Shown one piece after another: positions 22,767 through 33,599 of a stretch of DNA of 64,000 nt. The notes under the pieces are model-generated. The model made no database searches, was not told where the DNA came from, and saw nothing but the letters and a program-made list of their open reading frames with translations. Each line of letters begins with the position of its first letter. Position 1 is the stretch's first letter. Both the position numbers and the translations under genes were made by a program. The stretch is from Agelas oroides (taxonomy: Eukaryota > Porifera > Demospongiae > Agelasida > Agelasidae), in contig OX422203.1 in the NCBI GenBank assembly GCA_949130485.1, positions 4,555,178 to 4,619,177 on the forward strand, given 5' to 3'.

Positions 22767-24771
22767 TAGCCTTGTTGTGTGGTGGAAGAGGAAAGAGAGC
22801 CTGGCACACACTGTTCACGCACGTACCAAGTTCCCTTGGTAACCTGCATACTACTCCGCTACACTAAAATTACAGTCAATTTCTGTTTACCTGCTGAAAG
22901 GCCACACTGCATGGTTATACTGCCTGTGAGAAACATACAGGTGGTTTTGAAGTAAAAAAAACAATATCACTTTGATGGTAACGGTCTGCATTGCTTCGCT
23001 CGAGGCGATCAGTGAACTTCAAAGGGAAAGATTGCATCCGCCACATGCTGCAGCATTTAGCTGGAATGGACGATCACGTGGACAATTCCTGCAAGCAAAG
23101 AGCTGAGTACCTTCGTCGCTTCCTCATCATCATCTATGCAGAGTGTGGTCAGTGGCAGGCATCTTTCACACGGGATAAGTCGGCATGCCTCGCGGAAGGT
23201 TAGTGTAATGGAGCAGATTGTACAGAATTAATTTCCAAATTCCCAGAAATCCTGGGGGAACTGAGCATGCGCAAACAATGTGTGCCAGGCTCTTTTTTCG
23301 CCACACGTGCACAAGCATCTGGGAACAAGACATGTTCAGAAATGTGCACTGACTACCGAATGTACTCAAGACGAGTGCAGTAATGTGCACTCACTACCCA
23401 GTGTACTCAAGACGTGTTCTGAAATGTAAATGTACTTTTAGATATTCACTCAGGCTTGCACACATCAATACACATATTCCCTAGCACTGTAGTCTTGCGA
23501 AAGAGCGCCCACTGGCGAAGCACTTTACAAGTCTGTCAAAGAGGGGGGTGGGCGTTCTTTCGAGTGTTTTCACATTTAACCAGGAAAGATCGCCTGTGTC
23601 ATGTTTACAGCAACTCAATGCCCTCGAAGCAAATAACTGGACAAACAATAACAGACAACGGAACCACCAGTGGCTTTGAAGTCGAGTCCTGACGGCACAC
23701 AACACTCTGAACGGCACCATGTCACCGTGAGCATGGTGTAGTTTGCGGTGCGCACCGTATTAGCTACGTCCATCTACGCAAAGATGCCTTGTAGTAACCT
23801 TTGGTGAAGTATTACACAAAGTTTCTTACCTCAGATACGCATAGTGCTTGAGGCTGTGCTACTCAAACTCCACACGAAGCTTGCTCCAGGGTGGGCACTC
23901 ATTCGAGTAAACTTTGACCCTATACAGGAAATTGGGCCAAAAGTAGGGGGTGGGCGCTTTTTCGTGAGGCTATGGTATATAAGTACAAAAGTAATATGAC
24001 TATGCACAGTGCACAGGTCCAGCAAAATGCAAAATTGCATGTACTGCAAATGAAAACTCACCATTAGGTCTACTCTGAGAGAGAAACTCGGGCTTCCAGC
24101 TTGTACTCTCGACTGTGTATTGGAACTATCAGTTGGAAACAACTCCGCCTGATTGGTTGGGAGAAGAGGAGAGGGAGAAGAGGAGGGGGAGAAGAGGAGG
24201 GGGAGAAGAGGAGGGGGAGAAGGGGAGGGGGAGAAGGGGAGGGGGAGAGGAGGGAGAGAAGATGGAAAAGGAAATACAGTATTTGGATAATATTGTTATT
24301 ACACGCTTCTTTGCATTCCTGTTAGTGTTATGCCGAACTATAGCTGACTTCCCTCTGTAGCGATTGGTTGTTCTGGTAGCTTTTTGGTAGGAAATGCTAT
24401 ACAGGCAAGTTCATGACATGCTAATTTCATTCGTGAACATATATACCTGTAACCTTAAGGGAGGAGCCAGACATCAGTTTATCAATTGTGAATAGTATGG
24501 GAACGTCTTCATCTGCTTTATACACCCACAACACACGTATTATTAGCTCAAAGCACAGTAGCATGCTCATATACGTAAGCATATTGAATGTGTGATATGT
24601 CACGTAAGTGTGAAAATCCCTTCTGGCTCCGCTGTGACAGGTGAGGGGTGGTGCAGCTGATGGAGGGAAACTTCTTGGTGTGCCGAAGTTTCATCCCTGG
24701 GTAAGTGCACCATGCCATCAACAAAATCCACTCAGATTCAAATGTCCAATGCTTCCTCTGACCTGTGCATT
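22767..24771. other. repeat-rich stretch without a clear gene
   Basis: Contains MITE ends at 22767-22820 and 23265-23330 in opposite orientation, which together bracket a 560-bp insertion into the 39-bp array. Also gtgggcg-ctttttcg repeat words at 23540 and 23945, and a purine array at 24160-24262. A 70-codon frame at 22991-23203 (RSVNFKGKDCIRHMLQHLAG) might be an exon remnant but has no support. Confidence 0.5.
24160..24262 (+). repeat. gagaagaggaggg purine-only tandem repeat
   Basis: About 100 bases with almost no pyrimidines on the + strand, in units of 12-13 bp. Polypurine tracts of this kind can form triplex or slipped structures. Confidence 0.85.
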
Positions 24772-24960
24772 ATTGGGGTGAGCCTGAGCGAGCCCCACAC
24801 TAGTGGGACTGCATTGCACATGCGTGTGTGTATCTATGCTTGCTTGCAGCCATATACTGTAAATTTTAAATGAGCACATTTAAACTTAAATATTTTACAA
24901 AGATCGAGCTTGTGCACTCGGTGGGTGAAGGCCGTCGGCGACCCGGATCGGAGATGACTG
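24772..24960 (+). mobile_element. partial copy of a 'ggggtgagcctgagcgag' MITE
   Basis: This stretch is a diverged reverse complement of about 27030-27225, covering the tip, the gtgggactgcattgc block and the aaattttaaatgagc block. The other end of this copy was not found. Confidence 0.7.
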
Positions 24961-26928
24961 AAATTGAAGCACGCATGGAAACTTACTTCTGGTTTGTGCT
25001 GCTACTGATCATCAACGGCAGGCTGCTCACAGGCAGTACAAATTTCGGGTACGACGGTGGTTGAGGTAGTTTCAGCTATGGACTATGCATAAACTTTGGC
25101 ACTGTCATAAACACCAGAAAATTCATTCAGCTCATGATTTCAGTGTAATGCTTAAAATCCTTTAGGGCCGATAGCAGATTTATCCGTGCAACTAATGCAG
25201 TACCGTTTTGTGGCTTCTTACTCGGCAGCCATGTGCGACAAAGAACTGACATTATGGTAATTTTTAGTGCTTCCACTCTCTGAAAATGTAGTAATAAGGG
25301 CGGGCAAAGGTACTGAGCATCAGAGCAAGCAGCTGTTTCGACAGAGGTAAGTGTCCAACAAGAATATCGCTCGAACGGTACAAGTAGGAAGGCTTATCTT
25401 GCCTTCGTTTTACGCTTACCTGGAGTAACGCTTCTGATGTGAGTTACTGTAACCCTGTTCTCTTCAGCAGCAAGGCTAACAGTAGCGGTGAATAAGTCGT
25501 TCTATCGAGCCATGATTTGCACGCTTACCGCGTGGCTATCTCGATGATTGCCCCACCCCTTACACCCCACCTCTTCCTGCCTAGGATAATAATCATTACA
25601 AATAACTACCAGGACATACCCCAGAGGTTTGGGCAAGTTCTGACTATTGCCATAGGGCACGATAGAGATTGCTACGTGCAGTTTGAGTACAGTTGCCAGC
25701 AGCTATATCACGAGAAATTTTTCAAAATAAATATAGGCCCTAAAGAGCTATTAGTTAATTAATCCATGCACGTGTAGCCACAGTAGCTGCCCTGGCTGTT
25801 GGTATATGTGATACTTCTGGTGAGGACTTGTCTACTAATGCATCATCAAATTTGGCTTATTACTTGTAACAGTAGCTAGATAGTGACAAATCCTGCTGTG
25901 TGCCATGACAAATTAGTAAGTCAGCAGTTTGCTGCTCACTCAGGTTCATCCCACGATGATGAATCATCTCTTTGCGTCTTGTGAAACCTTCAATAGGCAT
26001 CTTGGAGTGTGATAAAGTACTATATTTCTAAACTTCACTGCGTGGATGCATCTGATGGAACGCATAACTACATCAATTTCTATTATACTCATTCTATACT
26101 AGTTGAGGTGAGCCTGAGTGAGCAATGCAGAACTAGTTGTAAGGCTTTGCCAATGCATTATCCAATCACAGCATACAAAGTATGCGCATGTCTGTATTTA
26201 CCAGGGATTGCCACTCTCTTTACTAGAGACAGTGTAGGGAAATTTCCATGAAAGTAACTTGCCATGAAGAGATACCACATGATACAGCCCATTTGTTCCA
26301 TCTAGGTAGTTCCTCATGCATACACACAGGCTATGTACGTATGACTTCCTACTGACGACTGTCATCTATCTGTATACACACTGCCTGTAACCTAGCCTTG
26401 TTCCCAGGCTCTCTCTTCAAAAATGGGGGGAAGAGAGAGCCAGGTAACATCTGTGGGAAAAGTTGTCGACTTCCGGCGCCTGGCTCTGGCGGTACCAATC
26501 AGATTGCAGAATGAAACCACGTTTATTGCGAATTTGCTACGGCTTAATAGCTCAAAGAATCACTGCCTAGTCTCATGTTTACACGTGACAATTTGTCTAC
26601 TCGGCAAAGAATTGTCTACTTGAAAATGAACTTATAAGCACTGACTACACCTCAAAAGTTGTTGAGAAACAGAATTCGGATGTGCGGAAGGGGCACAAGT
26701 CCAAAGTGTCTAAGATCAAAGCTCACTGTAGTTGGTTAGCAGGCCATACTTTGCAGGTCTGAGTTTACATGTATAAAGTCTGTCACGGAACTTAACAGAG
26801 CTGCGGATGCCTTGAGGACGAAGAGAGAAATTGTACATAGCTTGCACGGCTACCAGGTATAGTACCAATATTGCATGGCAGCTGATTAAATCACATGACA
26901 ATCATTACTAGTAAGATGACTCATCATC

Positions 26929-27226
26929 GTGGGGCGAGCCTGAGCGAGCAATGCATTGCTGATTTAATGCTTTGTCATAGCACACAAACCATGCTTGAGT
27001 TGTCTTCGCTTTGGGTTTCTTTCACACCGATCTGCGTTCTGGCAGTAGCCCTTCACCGACAGCGCGAGACAATCTGAGGTTGGCCATTCAGTCTTCGTGA
27101 AATATTTAAACGCGCTCATTTAAAATTTATGGTATATGGCCGCAAGCAAGCACGTACGTACGATTGTAAACACACTTCCGCAATGCAGTCCCGCTAGTGT
27201 GGGACTCGCTCAGGCTCGCCCCAATT
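26929..27226. mobile_element. about 298-bp MITE with ggggcgagcctgagcgag tips
   Basis: The left tip ggggcgagcctgagcgag and right tip ctcgctcaggctcgcccc are inverted repeats. A one-sided left tip also occurs at about 26107. No transposase. Confidence 0.75.
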
Positions 27227-30200
27227 AAAGTGGGAGCGTCCTGCATTGATCACATGAATGTTGACATGCTGGAAGTTGACAGCTTTTCTTGCGAATGTTA
27301 CCAGGCTCTCTCCTCCCCCGTTTTTGAGGAGAGAACCTGGAAATGAGGCTAGCCTGTAACCATGAACAGTTAAGTACTCAACACAGAGACGTACCTAGAA
27401 GACACTATGTGCATTGTGGCAGGCTCAAGATCAACATTCACTCTCTTTTGGACATCAGGTGTGCATGGTTCACTTCTAGAGGAGATTTCAATAATGCGCT
27501 ATGTACATGAAAGAGCAGTACAAAAACTCAACCTAGTTATAAACAGAGGCTGAACTGTCTGCATCCATTATAGTACATGCCTATAATACACAAGATAATT
27601 AAAATTGGGTTGAGCAACATAAAACACGCTAAAGTGGTATGGTAGGCCTAATAACAGGGGTTCATTTAGTTGATAGTTAAAAAGTTTGGGGGGAGTCACT
27701 AATCTTGTTCCCACGCCTCACACAGTGTTCACAAGTTCCAAGGGGGGGCCAGATTCTGGCAAAGGGAGCCCTCCCCAAATGAAGCCCTGAATAAACACCA
27801 CACATGCGTGGTATATTAACCGATTATACGCGATAGACGCCTATAGGCGTCACTACGTCAAAGCGCGATAGACGCCTATAGGCATCACGGATACACTTGA
27901 GCTTGCTAACAGCCGTGGGCTCTTAGCAACAAGCTTTATATCCGGTCTGTAGTTAGAGTGGGGCCTCCCCTAGTAGTATGTGAGGTTTCATTCAGAAGCC
28001 TTCGAGGGGCGGAGTGTAGTAAGTGTGAGAAGCCATGTAGGTCTTCGATCGACTCGATCGCGAAAGTGACTTATTCGCCACGTTTTCTTCTCAACGCCTA
28101 TGAAGAGAGACACAACGCTAGCTACAGAGGTACAGCGGACCTCAGGCTTCATACCTATCAAGGCAGTTCCGAGGCTACATCTCGCTGTCAACGAGAAAAG
28201 CCAAAAACGGTACACACGGCAAGCAACAAAACAAGCGTTCAGCGAAAACAGCTGCCGTGTGCTTCACAAACACTTACCTAGGTACAAATTAAGCGATAGG
28301 AAGCTTTTAAACCCCCTTTTTAACTCTGGAGAGCTATTTTCAACTTCTCTGATGCTTATATTTTCAGATAAAAGCTTTTATAATTGTTGACCTCACGTGA
28401 CATTAAAAATTCCGCATTGGGGTTAATTAAGGTTACGATATACAGTTTGCTCATTAATATTCATGAGAAAATATTACCTTCCGTTTCTCCGTGCAGGAAC
28501 CAGTTACAGCACACAATAGAAGCGACATATAACAGAACTATGAGTGCCATTTAACCAGTATAGTATTAATTCTTATGTACAACGTACTAAGGCGAGCAGC
28601 GACGACAAAGTTCGTGACTTTCGGCCGCAAATTCGGCGTCAGATTTTGTCTTCAGAGAGGATTGCAGGTACAACTGTTCAACACCTACGGGTAATACTCA
28701 ACTTACTTGAGGGCGGCTCGGAGCGACTTCGTCGCTGTGTGCCAGGGGAAGCGAGTGACACGCGTTTCTATCCAAAACCCCGGTGGTTTTTGACCGACCA
28801 AGCGACTAAATCTAGGCGTATATCTAAAACGGTAAGTCGCCTCGGCGAAAACTCTTCGAGCCGCCCTGTGTCTGTCTTCGTAGAATTCAAATACAGTGTA
28901 ATATACGGTAAGATGTTCTTCCAACAGGAAATAACTGACGCCGAAATCAGTAGTTCGTACGCGGATTGTTAACCGCAGGCACTGCTATCAAATTGCATGC
29001 TCCGCCCACCCAACCAGCACAGCTGTTACAGACTAATGTAACTTTGTTTAGCGGTAAAGTTAAACGCATGCATGCATGGATCCTGCACGAAGAAAAGGAA
29101 GGTAATATTTTACATGAATATTAATGAGCAAACTGTATCCCGTAACCTTAAATTCCAATAAACTTAGCGTATAATTGGTTAAGCTCAAATGCCTGAAGTT
29201 CAAGCTGTGATGAAACCATTCAAGCAGAGGCTGCTCTTACAAACAGTTCATACACAAAAAAGACAAACTTCACTACAATAATACACAAAGCAGTAGTACA
29301 AAGACTCAGTCCCTGGCCTTGGTGCATCTGGAGGTGGGTAGTAAAATTTGGAATGGAACAAAACTAGCGGAATGAATGGTTGAAAAGCAAAGGTACAACC
29401 CTGCCTTCTGATGTTTAGTACCACAAAAGCAAGGTGTTATGTTTGCTCTGCCTCTAGCGCTGCACGCATTTTACCGTATGCCCCTGTATAGTAGCTCTTT
29501 TGCATTCTAAGGACTGCCACACCCACGTGTGGATTTTTATGATGTGGTTGGAGGTTGTCTGACAAAAGCATGGCATCAGTAAAACAAGAAGACAGGTCAT
29601 ATTCAGAAACATGTCAAAAATTCCAGCAGGTTTAAAACCAATCATAAATTGTGTCTAGGGAAGAATTCAAAAGCACTAACAAACCGATTTGCACTCAACA
29701 GAAATTTCAAGTGCAATGGTAATGTCCTGAACTGATTTTCCAGACTTTGCATGGTAAGCATCTCTAAACTATGTCTTACTGTTGACTCAGGCCAGGAACC
29801 GTATGTCCACAAATCCCAGAAAAGTGCTTCACCGCAGTTGCTAGTCTGTGAAGCGCTGCATACTTGTCATCACTGTCTCTTGTCTTGTTGTAAGTATGCT
29901 GCGTTGTCTTTCTCGGCTTTGGCTCAACTTCGGCTCAGCTTCTCTCAGGTGCTTTCTTCCGAAACTAGTTAAGAGGAGACATCTTGGGCCAAAACCTGAT
30001 CAACAGCACTAACGCACAGACTTAGCTACAACGAGGTAAGGACCACGTGGCGAAAACGTTTGCGCATGCGCAATTCAATACGCCTGACATTTGCCCCTCA
30101 TACTGTGGTATGGCGCGTGGCTACCAAAAAAATCTCAGGGTGGTATACATCTAAAATCATGTGCGCATGCGGATGTACATGTCTCGTTCCCAGACTACTG

Positions 30201-30237
30201 GACTAGGGTTAGTAGACGGGACTAAGACAGGCAAATT
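27227..30237. other. repeat-rich stretch, no recognised gene
   Basis: Holds a tagcctc-type element remnant at 27303-27350, a duplicated gacgcctataggcgtc palindrome at about 27830-27885, and an inverted-repeat element at 28430-29150. Frames at 27958-28281 and 28544-28972 are open but unrecognised, and the second lies wholly inside the repeat element. Confidence 0.45.
28430..29150. mobile_element. about 720-bp inverted-repeat element
   Basis: The left end ggttacgatatacagtttgc continues tcattaatattcatgagaaaatatt + accttcc. The right end is its complement (ggaaggtaatattttacatg ... gcaaactgtatcccgtaacc), about 70 bp per arm. The middle holds a ggcggctcgg...gagccgccc pair and a 142-codon unrecognised frame (28544-28972). 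Confidence 0.75.
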
Positions 30238-30591
30238 ATGGCGTCCGTCGACAGTGTCGTTTTTGGTTTTGGAAGGTTGGAGCTAGTACTTTCTTTGGGG
30301 AAATTGCTTGTTTCCTACGTGACTGTGAAAGAAACGAGGATACGACAGACCAAAGGAAGTTGGAATATATCTGTGAGCGTCTGGAGACTGAACTGCATAG
30401 CCCACATTAGAATTTTGTATGCACAGATTGATGAAGAAGTGGCTGACAGTGATGATGGGCTTCGTGAGCTAGACAGTGGCATGTCTGGACTTCTAGTAGT
30501 TCTAAATGAGAAACTTCCCTATTGGCGTGAAAAGCTAGAAGTCAGCTATCAGTCAGAACCAACCACAGTCATCCTCCCACCAGTTTGCTAG
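30238..30591 (+). CDS. N-terminal gene fragment of unknown family, ended by a MITE
   Basis: ATG at 30238 has a good start context (attATGGCGTCC). The 117-residue product starts MASVDSVVFGFGRLELVL and contains VSVWRLNCIAHIRILYAQIDE and VLNEKLPYWREKLEV, which looks like a real helical protein. I do not know the family. The stop TAG at 30592-30594 is the first three bases of a tagcctcgttcccaggctc element, so the original gene probably continued. No intron is needed. No downstream remainder was recognised beyond the repeat. Confidence 0.5.
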   Translation: MASVDSVVFGFGRLELVLSLGKLLVSYVTVKETRIRQTKGSWNISVSVWRLNCIAHIRILYAQIDEEVADSDDGLRELDSGMSGLLVVLNEKLPYWREKLEVSYQSEPTTVILPPVC

Positions 30592-31131
30592 CCTCGTTCC
30601 CAGGCTCTCCCCTCGCCCCGACGAAAAATAGAAAAGGAGGGGGAGAGCCTGGTATCGATTCGCACGTGATACCGCGGCACGCACGTCACTAGTATTGTCT
30701 AGGAAATGGCTTGACGTCAGTCACGTGCAGACCGCGAAGTACCCGCCGGCCGGGTTCAGAGTTACATATACTTGTAACGACTAAAATTGCAAGTTACAGG
30801 TCTTGTAACGAGCCCATTAAGCTGAAGATCGCTAGCGAGTGGAAAGTCTGGGAACGGGGCTACCAGCTGTACTTGTACTAGTACAAAATGTGAACAGACG
30901 CTACACACCAGGTGGCTTTCTCCTTCGTGGTTGCCGTTTGGGCCATAACAGGTCTTCAGACTCACAGTTGACGGTTGAACAGTCATCCAGCTTCGCATTC
31001 ACAACTGTCGGTTGACTTGAAAGCCGCTAGCGCACGATCACGAAGCCAAGTGAAAACGTCACGGCTTAAGCAATTATTGCCGTGACGTCGTCGTGCCGCG
31101 GTATCACGTGCGAATCGATACCAGGCTCTAC
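30592..31131. mobile_element. inverted-repeat element, 'tagcctcgttcccaggctctcccc' family
   Basis: The left end is tagcctcgttcccaggctct. The block gagcctggtatcgattcgca + cgtgataccgcggcac near 30642-30690 is repeated inverted at about 31085-31131. The right outer tip is missing and the element runs into the acaacc word array. A nested ctgggaacggggctac tip is at about 30845. Confidence 0.7.
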
Positions 31132-31280
31132 AACCATGTCACAACCATGTCACAACCTTGCCAGTACCTTGTATATGAAACTGTAAACAGACTTAGACAA
31201 CCATGTAATAAGTATGTACAACCTTGTCACAATGTTGTTACAAGGTTGTTGAATTTCGTTGTGACAAGGTTGTACAACTT
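31128..31280. repeat. acaaccttgtcac word array
   Basis: The words acaaccatgtcac, acaaccttgtcac, caatgttgttacaagg and tgacaaggttgtaca occur repeatedly in both orientations without a fixed period. A similar array is at 56290-56480. Confidence 0.7.
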
Positions 31281-31725
31281 AATTTCAAATTCAAAAATCC
31301 AATACTCTGATTGATCCAATGATCAACAATTATAGTGTTACAACACATACACATAATATGCATACTGACTCAAGTTCAGAAAGTCTAAGACAGCAACACT
31401 ATCAGGAAAGCTGTGTTCATTAGGTTAGAATTCCATGAAGCAGCTATAATTAAGTGTAACATTCAGTATTCTTCATCACACTTGCTGGTAAGCTGGTTTC
31501 GTTGCAGCTTGTCCATAGACCCTTAGATGGCCAACTTCTTTGACAACTCTGAAAGAAAGGATTTGGCACAACATGTCACCATAATGGACACTGTCCTGAA
31601 GCATGCTTGCGTATATGAATGAATGAATTGGTTTTTTAGGTCACGCCACATTAGCAGCAGGCCAAATTTGGCCCATGAGACCACACACACAACATCAAAT
31701 GGTTACATGATGAACTAATCTTGTC

Positions 31726-32541
31726 CTAGGTTATCTTAGATCTTGTCCTCTGGGCTATTGGTGTGGGAAACTTAAGACGTCCTGTTGCGATACTCAGTGC
31801 AGGATTTCCATTTTTGCTTTTGAAGTAGCGTAGCCTCTTACAGTTCTTTAAGTATTCATGGCTATACTCCTCTTCTGGGCCACTCTCACTATCATCAGAC
31901 AGACATTCCTCTGGCTGCTCAAACTTCTTCCAGTACTTCGACTTTAACACTCGAATGGGGATCCAATCATGCTTATCACACTTCACACACAAGAGACCAG
32001 GTACACCATCTCTCATTTCATAGGACACATCTGCACCATCCAGTTCCTGTTGAAAATCAACCTTCTCAGTTGCTAGATGTGAAGGCTGCTGCTCTGGGGT
32101 CACTGGGCGAGGATGCTGAGAGCTTGTTGGTGTTTGTTCAGCTGTAATAGACCTAGCAGAGGTTTTGGAAATCGGCTTGGGTAGTGAGTGAGGCAAAGGC
32201 TCATCAGCACTAGTTGGCTGGACGTCCGCTAGAGACTTCGCGGCATTCTTCCCCTCAAGGTATGCCTGAAGGCGCTTGGCGTCTCTTCGGATCCTGGAAG
32301 GGTTCTTTTTCTTTTTCTGGTAGGGCTGCTGTATCCTGCACGCCGGTGTCTCCGAGTTTGCAGGTGCGATACTCCAATTAGTGCCCACCACCTCACTGGC
32401 GTTTCCAGTGTTAACGGCGTTGGATTTCCAAACTAACTGGATCAGAGTTCCCTTGGGACCCTCCTGGATCTTCCAGGAAAGCTGCCTACGCGTAGAACAC
32501 GCAGACTCAATAGCTTTTAGAAGCAAATCCGGGAGCTCCAT
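31726..32541 (-). CDS. uncharacterised 271-aa protein, single exon
   Basis: ATG at 32541, stop TAA ending at 31726, no intron. The N-terminal 35 residues (MELPDLLLKAIESACSTRR, QLSWKIQEGPKGTLIQLVW) look like a small folded domain. A basic segment KKKKNPSRIRRDAKRLQAYL at about residues 76-95 follows. Then comes a Ser/Thr/Pro-rich linker, a CVKCDKHDW pair of cysteines, an acidic stretch (CLSDDSESGPEEEYS) and a basic C-terminus. I recall similar 'SPSxxRRDxxRLxxYL' proteins in cnidarians and sponges, often multicopy, but cannot name the family. A mobile-element ORF is possible. The frame is clean, unlike most of its neighbours. Confidence 0.65.
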   Translation of the reverse strand: MELPDLLLKAIESACSTRRQLSWKIQEGPKGTLIQLVWKSNAVNTGNASEVVGTNWSIAPANSETPACRIQQPYQKKKKNPSRIRRDAKRLQAYLEGKNAAKSLADVQPTSADEPLPHSLPKPISKTSARSITAEQTPTSSQHPRPVTPEQQPSHLATEKVDFQQELDGADVSYEMRDGVPGLLCVKCDKHDWIPIRVLKSKYWKKFEQPEECLSDDSESGPEEEYSHEYLKNCKRLRYFKSKNGNPALSIATGRLKFPTPIAQRTRSKIT

Positions 32542-33599
32542 TTTAGCACATCATTATCATTTTAGCACGTCACCATTATGTATATATGTAAGTGAGTAAC
32601 GAGACTCAAACTGCATCTTTGTTGCTGTACCTTGAGTTAACTCATTGTACGCGGGAGGCAGGAAGACACGGTGCTAGTTCAGGTGATCGCGAGTTTAGCC
32701 GAGGTAGTCAGATATGAAGCTTTTACTCAAACATAGCAAGCAAACAGCCTCCAGTTTTCACTTGAGGTAGGAGTTCTACCTTCAAATAACTTGGAAACTG
32801 GCTTATAAGTTGGAGCTGTAAGTATCCAGTGGTAGAATCATGCCGTTTCAAATTGAGAGTCAGCTACGATGTATAGGGAGTAGAGAAGGGCTTCAAACAA
32901 GTTGAAACAGCTCACTTGGCAGCGATACGCCACTTAGATAAACTAGTCCAGCCTAGTTACGCGCTATGTACACAATTCAAGCCACTGCCCAGGGCTTGCT
33001 AGCACGCTTGTCGACTTTGACCTTCAGACCTGACAACGCTGATTATGGGCAATTTCCGCTTTGCTAAACTGAACGTGTAAATTATTTGCGCGTGCAATGA
33101 GTTAAGATAGCTAGCTAGATGTTTAGCTGATACAGAGTAGCCTCGTTTCCAGGCTAATTGCATATCTCATAACAAGAGAAAAGGAACAGCCAGCTGTGAG
33201 ATAGATCACATGATGAGTAGTTCCCAAAATTGGTTCGAGCCAGTAGAGAAACTATAGGCATGTGCCAAATGTACTTTGATTAGCCTAAGATGGTAACAGA
33301 GTGACCCACTGTATACAGCCTAGATAATGATACTGTACAGGCTCATTGCTACATCTGACATATGATGCACGATTTTAGGACAACCAATCAGTGCAACATA
33401 TTTTGTGAACGTTTACGTGAACACGTAACGTTATCGCACTCCAGGATGTATTTTGTGAACGTTTACGTGAACAAGTAACGTTATCCGGCACTCCAGTATG
33501 TATTTTGTACGTGACATGGGCTATTGTAAACACTTCTACTCATTCCAAGATTGAGCTTCCAACTTGCAGTCTGGGAACGAAACATACTCCACCGTGGCC
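32542..33599. other. intergenic / promoter side of the KDZ gene
   Basis: No coding signal apart from the two flanking starts (32541 on -, 33600 on +), which are divergent. A tagcctcgttt repeat word is at about 33138. A duplicated block at 33389-33505 is listed separately. Confidence 0.5.
33389..33505 (+). repeat. tandem duplication just upstream of the KDZ gene
   Basis: The block tattttgtgaacgtttacgt + gaacacgtaacgttatcgcactccag occurs twice in tandem (about 33399 and 33449), and its first ten bases occur a third time at about 33500. Each unit holds near-palindromic acgttt/acgtga/aacgtt words. It lies about 95 bp before the ATG at 33600. Confidence 0.8.

Noticed and set aside
21818-22842. 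Long frames on both strands across the 39-bp array (up to 260 codons)
   Set aside because: 39 is a multiple of three, so any stop-free unit gives long frames in several phases. Unit variants break phase and composition is not protein-like.
24870-25064. Signal-peptide-like frame METYFWFVLLLIINGRLL
   Set aside because: It overlaps the partial MITE at its start and has no following exon. Likely chance.
28544-28972. 142-codon frame as a gene
   Set aside because: Lies entirely between the arms of an inverted-repeat element, with no recognised motif.
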